Shown here: positions 52,220-61,019 of the stretch, piece after piece
Layout: each line of letters begins with the position of its first letter
How positions within the stretch are numbered: position 1 is the first letter of the stretch
Origin: Murinocardiopsis flavida
GTDB taxonomy: Bacteria > Actinomycetota > Actinomycetes > Streptosporangiales > Streptosporangiaceae
Length of the DNA stretch: 64,000 nt
Direction of reading: 5' to 3'
NCBI RefSeq assembly: GCF_003014485.1
Contig: NZ_PYGA01000012.1
Location: 62,001-126,000 of the forward strand
Notes under the pieces: generated by a model
The model's input: only the letters and a program-made list of their open reading frames with translations
What the model was told of the DNA's origin: nothing
Databases searched by the model: none
Translations under genes and position numbers: made by a program

Positions 52220-54233
52220 GGCGGTCCTCTTTTCGGCGCAGGCGGCGCAGCGAAGGGAAGTCGGGCAGGGGCGGCTGGATAGGCGGACGGGGCCCGGCCG
52301 GGCGCGCCGGAGCCTCGAACAGCGGTTCCTGTCCCGTTAGGGGGCGGGCAGGGGCCTCCGGGGGCGGGCCCGCCTCGCCCAGGCGCACGGTGGCCGTGCG
52401 GCCCGGCACCCGCGTGGGGGGTGCGGTGGGCAGTACGCCCTGGCGCCACCGGGGCGGGCCGGGGAACAAACCCGGTTGCACGGCCCGTGAGGGGGGCGTG
52501 GTCGGGGCGGGCACGAGCCGGGGGCGCCCGGGCGCCGCAGCGGTGCGGCCCGGCTGCACACCCGGGCCCGCACGGGGCGCGCCCGCCCTCGGGGCCGGGT
52601 TACCTGAGGCGCGGCGGCCCGGCCCCGGCGGGTTGGGCGGAGCACCCGATCCGGGCGCGGGCCCGAGTGCGCGGTCGCGCGGGGAGCCGGGCGGGGCGTC
52701 GGGTCCGAGGGGCAGGCGGGGGGCGTTGACCGGGCGGCGCGCAGTGCCGCCCAGGCCGGGCGCGCCACCGGGGTCGGCGCCCCCGCCCGCGGTGGCGGTG
52801 CGGGGTGTGCTGGTGCGGGCGTTGAGGTCCTCGGCGACCGTGCGCCACGAGGCCGGCCCTGCCGGGGCGCCGGCGGGTGTCCCGGTGCGCAGCGGCGGCG
52901 CGTGCGCGGGGTCGCGGCGCGTGCCCAGGTGGGAGAAGTCCCGCCCCCGCCCGGGGGCCGGTGCCCCGGCCGGGGAGGGGGTTTTCGCCGAGGCCGCGGT
53001 GGAGGTGCGGGCGCCGGCGCGCCCGGGCAGCAGCGTGCGGAACACGGCCGCCATCGCCACGGTGCGGATGATGGAGGCCAGCGGGGAGGAGCCGACGTTG
53101 GGCGACCACACGAGCTTGAAGATCCAGAACGGGATCCTCACCTGGATGTAGAGCAGGGTCAAGAACATCATCAAACTCATGAGCATCCCGCCCTGGCCCT
53201 CATCCGGCTCGGCTGCGAGCACCAGGTGGGAGGCCATCATCACCATGCCCGCCCCTGTGGGGCCGGGCCCGCTCGCCGAGCCCTGGGCGTCCTCGGCCTC
53301 CCAGGTCCCGAAGAACTGCATCTGGCCCTCGAAGAAGAGCTGCATGAACGCCAGGAACGCCAAGGCCTGGGCGATGGGGATGGCCATGAGCCCGGCCATG
53401 GTGCGCCACCACAGGGCGGCCAGGCGCTGGGTGTAGGGCAGGGCGTGAAACATGAGCAGGATCGGTGCGGCGACGATCATGGTGATGGTCATGACGGTGC
53501 GCACCGCCTCGGTCGCCAGCCACACCACCAGCAGCACGACGACGGCGACCAGCAGTAGCACGATGAACACCACCGACTCCTGCAAGATCACGCCGAGGCG
53601 CTCGGAGAAGTTCTTCGCGGCCTCCTCGGCGTCGATGCCCTGGGCGGCGATCGCGGCCGAGATCGCGTTGGCGCCGGTGATCATCTGGGTGGCCACCCAC
53701 AGCGACAGGTTCGCGGCGACGAACCCGATCACCAGGCGCGGCGCGATCTCCCGGGCCGAATACCGGGTCTGCACGGTTTCGTGGCCCATCACGACGATCC
53801 CGCCGGCCACGACCAGCAGCACGTAGAGGACGGTGGCGGTGCCCAGCACGCCGGACCACAGCGCGTGGACCGCCTCGGTGGGCTCCGGGGTGTGAAAGGC
53901 GTACTCCCCCACCCACCCGAACAGCGGATTCAGCGCATCGCGCACCAGATCGCGGAACCAGTTGGTGACGTGGCAGGACACCTCGACCCACCCGCACTCC
54001 CCGCCGAGGGGTTGCGGGGGGTCCTCGTTGCTGGGGCTGGGCAGATCCGGCGGCGGGGGGCCGGGCTCGGTGGAGGGCGGCTCGGGGTACTCCTCCGAAC
54101 CGCCCCCACCCCCATCTCCGCCGTCGCCGTCGGGCTCCGGTTCGGGTTCGGGGGGCGGGCTCGGCTCCGGGCCGGGCTCGGTCGAGGGCGGCTCCGGGTA
54201 CTGCTCCGCGGCCACCGGCTGCCCGGGCGCCAT
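52209..54233 (-). CDS. VirB6/TrbL-like polytopic membrane protein with long Pro-rich tail
   Basis: 674 residues. The N-terminus is acidic and repeats the unit YPEPPSTEPGP twice (about residues 11-65). Five to seven membrane segments follow (TATVLYVLLVVAGGIVVMGH, SVVFIVLLLVAVVVLLVVWL, and others to about residue 400). The final ~270 residues are Pro/Arg/Ala/Gly-rich and probably disordered. TrbL/VirB6 proteins form the inner-membrane channel. TGATG overlap with the pilin-like gene. The tail is unusual in length. Confidence 0.83.
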   Translation of the reverse strand: MAPGQPVAAEQYPEPPSTEPGPEPSPPPEPEPEPDGDGGDGGGGGSEEYPEPPSTEPGPPPPDLPSPSNEDPPQPLGGECGWVEVSCHVTNWFRDLVRDALNPLFGWVGEYAFHTPEPTEAVHALWSGVLGTATVLYVLLVVAGGIVVMGHETVQTRYSAREIAPRLVIGFVAANLSLWVATQMITGANAISAAIAAQGIDAEEAAKNFSERLGVILQESVVFIVLLLVAVVVLLVVWLATEAVRTVMTITMIVAAPILLMFHALPYTQRLAALWWRTMAGLMAIPIAQALAFLAFMQLFFEGQMQFFGTWEAEDAQGSASGPGPTGAGMVMMASHLVLAAEPDEGQGGMLMSLMMFLTLLYIQVRIPFWIFKLVWSPNVGSSPLASIIRTVAMAAVFRTLLPGRAGARTSTAASAKTPSPAGAPAPGRGRDFSHLGTRRDPAHAPPLRTGTPAGAPAGPASWRTVAEDLNARTSTPRTATAGGGADPGGAPGLGGTARRPVNAPRLPLGPDAPPGSPRDRALGPAPGSGAPPNPPGPGRRASGNPAPRAGAPRAGPGVQPGRTAAAPGRPRLVPAPTTPPSRAVQPGLFPGPPRWRQGVLPTAPPTRVPGRTATVRLGEAGPPPEAPARPLTGQEPLFEAPARPAGPRPPIQPPLPDFPSLRRLRRKEDRRDQ

Positions 54234-54673
54234 CACTGGCCGCCCACGATGTAGTCGAGGATCGTCATCAAAACGGTGGCCAGGATCGCGATGCCGTAGC
54301 CGATCGCGGCCCCCATCAGGGCGCGCCGCGCCTTGTCTATCTCGCCCGGATCCCCGCCGGCCAGCAGCCAGCGCAGCCCGCCGATGGTCAGCAGCAGGGT
54401 GGCCAGCGCCGCGGCCAACGACACGATGACGGTGCGGATGCGGTTGACGACCGCGACCAGTTCCTCGGTGCCGGTGGCGGGGTCCTCGGCCGCCCACGCG
54501 GCCTCATCGGCGCTGAGGGCCAGCGCGAGGAGCAGCGCGCCGGCCGCCACCGTCGCACTGCGGGCCGCGGCCCGGGCACGGCGGCAACGCGGCGCGAGGG
54601 CCGGGGAAGCGTGCGGGCCGGGCTCGGAGCGGCTCTGGGCTCGGGGGCAGGGTGCAGGGGTTCGGGACTTCAT
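54233..54673 (-). CDS. VirB2/TrbC-like pilin protein
   Basis: 146 residues from the ATG at 54673 with GGTGGAGG upstream. Signal-like segment (ATVAAGALLLALALSADEAA), then two membrane segments (SLAAALATLLLTIGGLRWLL and ALMGAAIGYGIAILATVLMT) separated by a short charged loop with GGDPGEIDKARR: the layout of TrbC/VirB2. First gene of the transfer operon in transcription order. The N-terminal ~45 residues are unusually Arg/Pro-rich. Confidence 0.8.
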   Translation of the reverse strand: MKSRTPAPCPRAQSRSEPGPHASPALAPRCRRARAAARSATVAAGALLLALALSADEAAWAAEDPATGTEELVAVVNRIRTVIVSLAAALATLLLTIGGLRWLLAGGDPGEIDKARRALMGAAIGYGIAILATVLMTILDYIVGGQ

Positions 54674-54900
54674 GGGGCCTCCACCAGCGGGCTCGCCCGC
54701 CGCCACCGGCGGCGGGGAGAGTCCGGCGCCGCCCGACGCGCGGGCTCCTCCTTCGCTCGAATCGGAATCAGCAGGGGCGATCGGCTGTCAGGGCAGGCAG
54801 GCGATCACACGGGCGACGGCCGGACTCTCACCCCCGAAAACTCGCGAGAAGAGCCCGAAAGTAGACATACGGATTTCCACCGGCCCGGCGCAGCGGGCGG

Positions 54901-55665
54901 TCAGCCCAGGTCATCGGGCTGCGATGTGCTGAGAAGTGTGGGGAGGTCCCCGGCGGTGATCGCGGCGACCAGCCGCGCCTCGGCGCGGGAGCGGCGCTTG
55001 TGCAGCCTCAGGTACGGGACACCGAGGTCGGCGGCGATCTGCTTCAGGGTGGTGGGCTCCAGGCGGGATTCCGCGATCAGCTGGGCCTCGCCCGCGCTGA
55101 TCACGCCCTGCTTCACCGCGGCGGCCAGCACCAGGTCGGGGTGGCCCCACGGCGCGCGGGGCGCCTCCGAGGCCGCGGTCGCGGCCGGGATCGTCGCCTC
55201 CTGGGTCTGGTGGTGGCGGGCCTGAAGGCCGGCGCGCTGGGCCCGGCACCGCAGCCGCCACACCAGCCGCGTCCATCCGGGATCGGCCGCGCGCACCGCG
55301 GCGATGAAGCCGGCTAGCACGGCGGCGTCGACGTCGTCGCGGGCATCGGCGTCCAGGCCGCGGCACGAGCGGTGCGCGGCGGCGCGCAGCGCCGGCATGG
55401 CCAGCCCGACCGCGCCGAGCATCCACTCCCGGTCGTGCACCGCGCGGGCGATGATCGTGCGCCAGACCGCGTCGCGCACCGCGTGGCCCATCGGGCGCAG
55501 CAGCGCCTCGCGCACCTGATTGAGCGGGACCGGGGCGGCCGCGCCGATCAGCGCGGCCGAGGGTCCGTCGAGGAGCAGGCGGTCGGGGGCGATACGCAGG
55601 AACTCGGCCTCAGCGCGGTTCAGTGGTGAGCGTGCCCGCCCGTCCCAGTCGGTTGCGGTGCCCAT
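54901..55665 (-). CDS. Sigma-factor-like protein of the element
   Basis: 254 residues from the ATG at 55665 with TGGAGG six bases ahead. The frame extends to 55860 with a CGCPYC motif, so a longer form with a zinc knuckle is possible. Middle: a sigma region 2-like block (DADARDDVDAAVLAGFIAAV, LVWRLRCRAQRAG). End: a region 4-like HTH (ESRLEPTTLKQIAADLGVPY, RLHKRRSRAEARLV). Probably a regulator of the transfer operon, which begins 230 bases downstream; it is not a clear member of a known sigma group. Confidence 0.68.
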   Translation of the reverse strand: MGTATDWDGRARSPLNRAEAEFLRIAPDRLLLDGPSAALIGAAAPVPLNQVREALLRPMGHAVRDAVWRTIIARAVHDREWMLGAVGLAMPALRAAAHRSCRGLDADARDDVDAAVLAGFIAAVRAADPGWTRLVWRLRCRAQRAGLQARHHQTQEATIPAATAASEAPRAPWGHPDLVLAAAVKQGVISAGEAQLIAESRLEPTTLKQIAADLGVPYLRLHKRRSRAEARLVAAITAGDLPTLLSTSQPDDLG

Positions 55666-56273
55666 AGGAGCCTCCAGGGGGTGCGTGCCGTCGCGGACAC
55701 CACCCACCTCAGGAGCCCCGGCGATCACCGCACCGACACCGCGCTGCCGCAGTGCGAGCACGCGGGAGACCGTGTGCGGACAGTAGGGGCAGCCGCACCG
55801 TCGTGACATGCGGCGCAGCATCACCGCAGGAACCGGCGAAAGGAATCGGGCACGGGACACGGACTGAGCAGCGTGTTCGTGGAGTGTCAGCGCCGTGTCA
55901 CCGTTCGCGCACCGTGAGACTCCGGGTCAGGGACCAGCCGGTGGCCGGGTCAGCGGCACCGGCCCCGAGGGGCCACCAGCGCCTGGTCGGTGGGAGACAG
56001 ACGTGGCACCTCGTGTTCAGGGCCACCACTCCGTGGCCGTCCGCGGCGAGTTGCACGGTTGGTCCTCGGGCCGGTGCCGGAGGTGTCATCGGTGTCTACC
56101 GCGAGCGGAGGTGGTTCGGAGAGGAGCGCGTCCATGTACCGCGGTTTCGACCCAGCGCCGGGCTCTTGGTCCTCACGGACCGGATTCGCCCTGTGGCTTG
56201 TCGGTCAAGGTCTTCGTCGGCGCCGCGGGCTCCCGCGTTCGCAGTGCGCCGTGAACACGGCACCGCGCCAATC
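55666..56273. other. Intergenic region without a supported gene
   Basis: About 600 bases between the sigma-like gene (minus) and a small plus-strand gene. The left ~195 bases may be the extended N-terminus of the former. Beyond that no frame shows consistent codon bias and no strong repeat was found. Confidence 0.4.
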
Positions 56274-56537
56274 ATGGGTGACGGCATCGACATCGAGCGC
56301 CAGGTGCGCGACGGCCTGCTCGCCGTGGGGCTCGGCACGCACATCGAGGGCCCCACCCGGTTCTGGATCAACAGCTCGGGCTACCACCTCACAACGGCCG
56401 GTGAGACGCGCGGCCTGAACGCCTTCACCGAGTGGGCCGCCGGGCACCGCACCACCGTGTTGCACGCCGAGCGGGTCTGGGACGGACCTTCGACGGCCGC
56501 GGCCGATCGGCTACTCGTCTCTTCCGGTGCCCCGTAG
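56274..56537 (+). CDS. Hypothetical protein, 87 residues
   Basis: ATG at 56274; the frame is open further back but only this part has a protein-like sequence (DIERQVRDGLLAVGLGTHIE, INSSGYHLTTAGETRG). Looks like a small alpha/beta protein; no domain recognised and no clear ribosome site. Lies alone between the transfer genes and the integrase. Confidence 0.45.
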   Translation: MGDGIDIERQVRDGLLAVGLGTHIEGPTRFWINSSGYHLTTAGETRGLNAFTEWAAGHRTTVLHAERVWDGPSTAAADRLLVSSGAP

Positions 56538-56831
56538 ACCTACATGTCCAGCCGCGCTCAGCAGCGCCCGCTACGGCGACCCGCCCCCTCCACACGGGAG
56601 GGAGCGCCATCGGCCACCTGGGAGAACTGCATTTCATTCTCCAAAAGGCGGGCAGGCCAGAGCGCTGGAATGAACTTCATAGGAGGCCGAGCCGAAGCTC
56701 TTTCGTGGTGCGGGTCGCTGGATCCCGGTAATGTCGTCGTTCTCCACCCGGGGACGCCGACCGTACATCTGCAGAGCGGTCGGTACCGACCGCACCAGGC
56801 AGTGGGGCGGCCGCTCGGGAGGAGGTGGGGC

Positions 56832-56975
56832 ATGGACAACAGCGACCCGTGTATGCGGAAGCGGTGGACTCCCCCTTGGTGGGTGGGTCCGGCTCTGGGC
56901 GGGGTCGCCCGGGGAGCTGCAAGCGTGATCATCGGGTTCGTGATCGACCTGCTTCGCGGTGGAAACCCCGGCTAA
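56832..56975 (+). CDS. Small membrane protein, 47 residues
   Basis: ATG at 56832 with GGAGGTGGGG just upstream. Basic N-terminus (MRKRWTPPWW) and one membrane segment (LGGVARGAASVIIGFVIDLL). Followed directly by a perfect hairpin that includes its stop. Resembles the small basic membrane protein at 60780 in layout but not in sequence. Could be a small toxin or a regulator of a membrane complex. Confidence 0.6.
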   Translation: MDNSDPCMRKRWTPPWWVGPALGGVARGAASVIIGFVIDLLRGGNPG

Positions 56976-56997
56976 CGGATACGGTCCGTTAGCCGGG
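56967..56997 (+). terminator. Terminator of the 56832 gene
   Basis: Perfect 13-bp arms CCCGGCTAACGGA and TCCGTTAGCCGGG around a five-base loop; the stop codon lies within the left arm. Confidence 0.8.
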
Positions 56998-57010
56998 TCC
57001 CATTAAAAGG

Positions 57011-57050
57011 GCGGGCCCGAATTATTCGATTCCAGCGAAATCGGGTCCGC
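57011..57050. terminator. Second, imperfect hairpin
   Basis: GCGGGCCCGAAT (57011-57022) faces ATCGGGTCCGC-type sequence (57039-57050) with one mismatch, about 16-base loop. With the preceding hairpin it separates the small gene from the integrase region. Confidence 0.45.
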
Positions 57051-57134
57051 TCTTCCTCTTGTTCGGCCGCGAAAAAATAGAACATTCCACAAGCGGATGA
57101 TCTATTGAATCCCAATCCGCACGTTGCACGGTGA

Positions 57135-57161
57135 TCGTACAGGGTGTACGACGACCGTACA
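57135..57161. repeat. Alternating 7-bp repeats (TCGTACA type)
   Basis: TCGTACA (57135-57141), three bases, TGTACGA (57145-57151), three bases, CCGTACA (57155-57161). Evenly spaced by ten bases, one helical turn, so a protein could bind all on one face. Lies between the integrase 3' end and the small membrane gene; a candidate operator or recombination accessory site. Confidence 0.5.
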
Positions 57162-57330
57162 ACGATCTGCCCCGCGCACGTGGGGACATGCGCTTCCCAC
57201 CTGGGCACCAGTACCAACGCACCGGCCACGAAGCCGCTTTCTACCTGTCTACGGAGCACGAGGAAATTCACGCCATCAGAGGTCGCAGCCCCGACGGCCG
57301 CCGTGCGATCAGCCCCAGGAACTCGGCCTT

Positions 57331-58740
57331 CTATGGTTCGACGAGTTTCAGATGCGATCCACCCATCGAGGCGACCTCCGCACTGTCGGTGAGGGCCGCC
57401 GACGGCTCGTACAGCGCAAGGTCTGGCTCCCCGTCGATCGCGGCGAGGATCTCGTCGTCGATGTCGCTGATCAGGTGCCCGTACCGGTCCATGGTCGTCG
57501 TGATCGATTGATGCCCCAGGCGGCGCTGGATCTTGAACGGGTGCAGGTTCTCCTCGATCAGCAGAGCGACGTGGCTGTGGCGCAGGTCGTGGATGCGCGG
57601 TTTCTTGTGCAGCCCCTCGGCTTGGGCCTTCTTCACGGCAGGGCTCCACCGGCGGGTGTAGAAGGAGGCGTGGCGCCACCAGCAGCCGTTCTTGGTCGTG
57701 AAGAGGAAGTCGGTGGGCTTCTTGCCTGTCGTCCGCGCCGTCACCAGTGCGGTCGCCCGAGGACTCAGCGCGATCCGGCGGCGCGACTTCTTGGTCTTGG
57801 GGGCGCCGAGTTCGAAGGTGTTGTCGGGGCGGCGCTTCCACGCGCGGCGCACCTCCACATACCCGGTCAAGACCGTTCGGCCCGTACTCGGGTCCCGCTG
57901 CCTGCGGGTGGTGACGTCGCGGACCTGCACCGCGGTGAGTTCGCTGTAGCGCATTCCGGTCAGGAAGAACACCTCTAGCATGTCGCGCACGTCCTCCTGG
58001 ATCGAGGCACGCAGCAACGCGAATTCCTCGCGGGTGAGGAAGCACATCTCCTCGTCGCCCTCGCCGTCATCGACCCGGGGCAGCTTCGTCCTGGCCGCCG
58101 GGTTGGACTGGCGCAGCGGCGGCTCGGTCTTGACGGCGCTCTCCAGGATGATGAAGAGCAGCCCGTGCAGGTTCTGGATCGTCTTGGGCCGCAAGGGCTC
58201 GCGCAGCCATCCGTGCTTGTGCCCGCGCTTGGCGCCCTTCTTGCTGCCGGCCCCGGTGGTGGGATTGATCGGGATCGTGGGGTCGGGAATTCCGTCGCGC
58301 AGCCGGTTGACCCATTCGCGCACCGCCTTGGCCGAGAGGGCGCGCGGATCGCGGACGTCCATGCCGCCGAAGTAGGGCAGTAGATGGCGGCGCAGGTCAC
58401 GGGTGTAGTCGGCGCGGGTGCGGTCGTCGATGCCCGACATCGAGGCGATGATGTCGAGGGCGTACTCCCGGAACCGCACCGGCTCCGCATCCTCGGTCTC
58501 GTCCTCACGCGCGGTCCATCCGAAGCCGGGTCGGTAGTCGGGGTGCCAGCCGAACCCCTCCACCCACCCGTCCGGCCACTGGTGGCCGGCGTGTTCCACC
58601 GCAAGCTTGAACGAGACGGCCGCGGGGTGGTTGTCGAAGGTCTCAAACTGCCAGCCGCCCGTTCGGGCTCCGCCCAGGCGCCATTTGACTCGGTAGCGGG
58701 CCGATCCGTCGCTGAGGGTGCGCGATTCGATTTGTGCCAT
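57331..58740 (-). CDS. Tyrosine recombinase (integrase) of the mobile element
   Basis: 469 residues from the ATG at 58740. N-terminal Arm-type part (YRVKWRLGGARTGGWQFETF), a SAM-like core-binding domain (REYALDIIASMSGIDDRTRA), then the catalytic domain: Arg in TGMRYSE, His-Leu-Arg in HDLRHSH (about 384-390), LGHQS and the nucleophile Tyr in DRYGH (about residue 420). All catalytic residues are present. Integrates and excises the element together with its att sites, which cannot be located; no tRNA flank is seen. Confidence 0.94.
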   Translation of the reverse strand: MAQIESRTLSDGSARYRVKWRLGGARTGGWQFETFDNHPAAVSFKLAVEHAGHQWPDGWVEGFGWHPDYRPGFGWTAREDETEDAEPVRFREYALDIIASMSGIDDRTRADYTRDLRRHLLPYFGGMDVRDPRALSAKAVREWVNRLRDGIPDPTIPINPTTGAGSKKGAKRGHKHGWLREPLRPKTIQNLHGLLFIILESAVKTEPPLRQSNPAARTKLPRVDDGEGDEEMCFLTREEFALLRASIQEDVRDMLEVFFLTGMRYSELTAVQVRDVTTRRQRDPSTGRTVLTGYVEVRRAWKRRPDNTFELGAPKTKKSRRRIALSPRATALVTARTTGKKPTDFLFTTKNGCWWRHASFYTRRWSPAVKKAQAEGLHKKPRIHDLRHSHVALLIEENLHPFKIQRRLGHQSITTTMDRYGHLISDIDDEILAAIDGEPDLALYEPSAALTDSAEVASMGGSHLKLVEP

Positions 58741-59016
58741 GCCCACACGATCACCCGACTCCGGCCGACCTCCTAAGGAATCGGCGAGTCTTTTCCGGCG
58801 ATCCGTGCGCCGTGAGGTCGGGCCCGGTGCGGCGGGCTGGACCCCGGGGCAGATCGCCCTAGCACGACCAGAATCTCCTGGCCACTGCCCTGTGCGGGCT
58901 TCTCGTGGAGTACGGGGGAGGGCGGAGGCCCTCCAGGGGCCGCGTTCGGCGCGGCGGCGCCCCACCGGTGGTGGTCGGCAGGACGTGGACCCGCGCGTCG
59001 AGGGTGGCGTCGAATG

Positions 59017-59217
59017 TCAAGTGCTGTCCACGGTTGGTCGTGCGGTGGACGAGAGGAAAGCGATCCATTCGCGCCGTGAGAATTCCAGGTGACCGATGTT
59101 TCTGTTCTTGGAGTCGCGGACGAAGCTACCCGGCCCGTGATCGGCTACTTCCACGCAATTCGATATACTCGTGTAGCTACTGGTTCGCCATTGGAGATCG
59201 TCGCTTGGTAAACCCAC
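59017..59217 (-). CDS. DUF397 family protein
   Basis: 66 residues from a GTG with GGAGAG upstream. LQWRTSSYTSISNCVEVAD and FVRDSKN are the family signature. DUF397 proteins pair with XRE/DUF5753 regulators, as here (next gene upstream). They are thought to bind and modulate the regulator. 223 bases separate it from the regulator stop. Confidence 0.85.
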   Translation of the reverse strand: MGLPSDDLQWRTSSYTSISNCVEVADHGPGSFVRDSKNRNIGHLEFSRREWIAFLSSTARPTVDST

Positions 59218-59440
59218 GTAGCACTCTCCTTGTCGGGCGCCGCACCGCAGCCCAGGGGCGCACTCTAGAATGTGATTCGCTTTAGGAGAGCATGCCCCGA
59301 GCTGCACTCCAAGAATCCGGACCACCGCCGGATCCGCTCAGAAATGGGTTCTGACCAGTGCGGTCGATGCTGGGCCGGATGCGGCCATGTGGGAGCGCAT
59401 CAGCATCTCAGGGATCACACGGCACTCCAGCACTCACGCC

Positions 59441-60298
59441 TCACATGGTACGGGCCGAATCCGCGATCATCTGCTTCGACTCCTCGGCGCTGAGGCACAT
59501 GGAGGTGAGCACCCGAGTGAATTTGGATTGGCATCGGCTCACGACTTCCGGGTCGGTGTAATGGAGAATCCTTCCCGATGTCTCTTTAAAGAGCATGGGA
59601 TTCAATCGGACTTCGTATTCCAAGATGACGACCGGCTCATGCAGGCCGGGGTGATACCCAGCGGTGTATGGGACTATGCGGATGTCGATTCGCGGCTGAG
59701 CGGCGAGTTCGATCATGTACTCCAACTGCCGCCGCATGATGCCGGTACCCTCGCCGCCGACGTAGCGCCGGATGGCCGCTTCGTCGACGATGTGGATCTC
59801 CTGGGGAGGCCGTGCACGCGACCGGAGTTCCTCCTGGCGGCGTAGCCGCACGTCGACGATGGTGTCGGGGTCGGCGACGGCGGGATTGCCCTCGACCACC
59901 GCATGGGCGTACTCCGGGGTCTGGAGCAGTCCCGAGATCACGAGGTTGTGGGATTCGCGGATGACCGCGGCCCCGGCCTCGAGGCCGATGTAGCGCAGGT
60001 ATCCGGGTTCAAGCAGGGCCCGGTGCTGCTCGGGCCAGCCTCGTCGGGATGCCCGCAGCGCAAGCTCGATCAGCTCCGTGCCGTGCGGCGTGCTGGCGAG
60101 ACCGTACTGGCCGAGCAGCTCCTTCAAGTCCGCCTTGCCGATGACCTGCTTGCCGCTTTCAAGTCGGATGAGCTTGGCTGGCGACCAGCCCGCCTCCTTG
60201 GCAACCTGCTCCTGGGTCAGGCCGGCCTCGCGGCGCAGGTTGTTCAGCGCCTCGGTCAGCAGGGCGCGGTCCACGGCCGGGGTACTGGTGGGGTCCAT
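59441..60298 (-). CDS. XRE-family regulator with DUF5753 domain, second copy
   Basis: 285 residues. HTH at about residues 15-70 (LRREAGLTQEQVAKEAGWSP, KLIRLESGKQ), then DUF5753 (ESHNLVISGLLQTPEYAHAV, VPYTAGYHPGLHEPVVILEY). Upstream lies a divergent space with two large inverted half-sites at 60378 and 60437, a likely operator. Partner of the DUF397 gene. Differs from the regulator at 7332 throughout. Confidence 0.9.
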   Translation of the reverse strand: MDPTSTPAVDRALLTEALNNLRREAGLTQEQVAKEAGWSPAKLIRLESGKQVIGKADLKELLGQYGLASTPHGTELIELALRASRRGWPEQHRALLEPGYLRYIGLEAGAAVIRESHNLVISGLLQTPEYAHAVVEGNPAVADPDTIVDVRLRRQEELRSRARPPQEIHIVDEAAIRRYVGGEGTGIMRRQLEYMIELAAQPRIDIRIVPYTAGYHPGLHEPVVILEYEVRLNPMLFKETSGRILHYTDPEVVSRCQSKFTRVLTSMCLSAEESKQMIADSARTM

Positions 60299-60377
60299 GG
60301 TGGCCTCCTCCTAGGGGGTTCGGTACGATTCGAGTACTGCATCTCCTGAGGATCATGAGGATGTGCAGGTGCGAATT

Positions 60378-60447
60378 TGCAACATGACACCATCAGAGTA
60401 TGTCTTTGTCCCAAATTGGTGACTAGAGAGAATTTCGTCATGTTGCA
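60378..60447. promoter_or_regulatory. Widely spaced inverted repeat, likely XRE operator
   Basis: TGCAACATGAC (60378-60388) and GTCATGTTGCA (60437-60447) are perfect reverse complements 48 bases apart; each is preceded on its outer side by a TGCGA-like box. Lies 80-150 bases upstream of the XRE start in an AT-rich patch. Suits two dimer sites with looping. Confidence 0.6.
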
Positions 60448-60589
60448 GGTCGCAAGATATCAAACTAGTTGGTGCGCATGAATGTGAGGTATGCCTAACG
60501 CTCTAGGCGCGGGCGAGCACGCCACGGCAGCGGGAGGCCATGCGCACACCACGGGGAGCACAGACCGAAGGGCCCGCCCGGATCACGAA

Positions 60590-60610
60590 CCCGTGTTCGG
60601 CGAACACGGG
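60590..60610. promoter_or_regulatory. Perfect palindrome with 9-bp arms
   Basis: CCCGTGTTC and GAACACGGG with GGC between, 170 bases before the small gene at 60780. Too short a spacer for a normal terminator; better read as a dimer binding site. Confidence 0.45.
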
Positions 60611-60779
60611 GCCGCGGTGCGCTCGCGTCGGCATCCGCCCCGCGGAGTTGATGCCCACCGGGGGCACGGGCCCGGGCCAAGGCACATCGCCACACCTTTC
60701 CTGATCAGAACCACCTGCTCCTCCGGCCGGGGGAGTCAGGTCGGAGGCGCCCGCCTCCATGCCAGGAAAGGAAAGGTCA

Positions 60780-60995
60780 ATGCGCGATGATGAGGCTGCC
60801 TACCGCGGTCGGCACCGCAAGGGGCCGGTCGGGGGCCGGAAGCCGAAACGGGCAGGCTGGGCCAAGTTGGCGCTGCGGTACGCAGTCCGGTTCGGCTGCA
60901 TGCTCGTCCTGCAGGAGCTGCTCAAACCGGTCCTGCCCTCACTCGGTCCGGTTCTCCAGTGGCTGGGGAGCCCCGAGAAGAGCCACGGTGAGTAG
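60780..60995 (+). CDS. Small basic membrane-associated protein, 71 residues
   Basis: ATG at 60780 with AGGAAAGG. Very basic N-terminus (RGRHRKGPVGGRKPKRAGWA), then a hydrophobic segment (CMLVLQELLKPVLPSLGPVL). One membrane anchor. Layout like the 56832 protein. Might be a small regulator or toxin. Followed by two hairpins. Confidence 0.6.
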   Translation: MRDDEAAYRGRHRKGPVGGRKPKRAGWAKLALRYAVRFGCMLVLQELLKPVLPSLGPVLQWLGSPEKSHGE

Positions 60996-61019
60996 CTCCC
61001 CCCGGAGCCCCATTCCGGC

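Larger units (their letters stand above)
60299..60779. other. Divergent regulatory region
   Basis: 480 bases with AT-rich parts (60340-60480) unlike the surrounding DNA, holding the repeats listed separately. Weak opposing frames (60491-60790 plus, 60503-60760 minus) have no codon bias and are not called. Confidence 0.5.

Noticed and set aside
49548-52340. 930-codon plus-strand frame across the VirB4-like and PrgI genes
   Set aside because: Antisense of the transfer operon; no domain and the low-complexity Gly/Val/Gln composition of a shadow.
60491-60790. Opposing short frames (plus 99 codons, minus 85 codons)
   Set aside because: Neither has codon bias; the plus-strand one has a ribosome site too close to its ATG, and both cover a palindromic control region.
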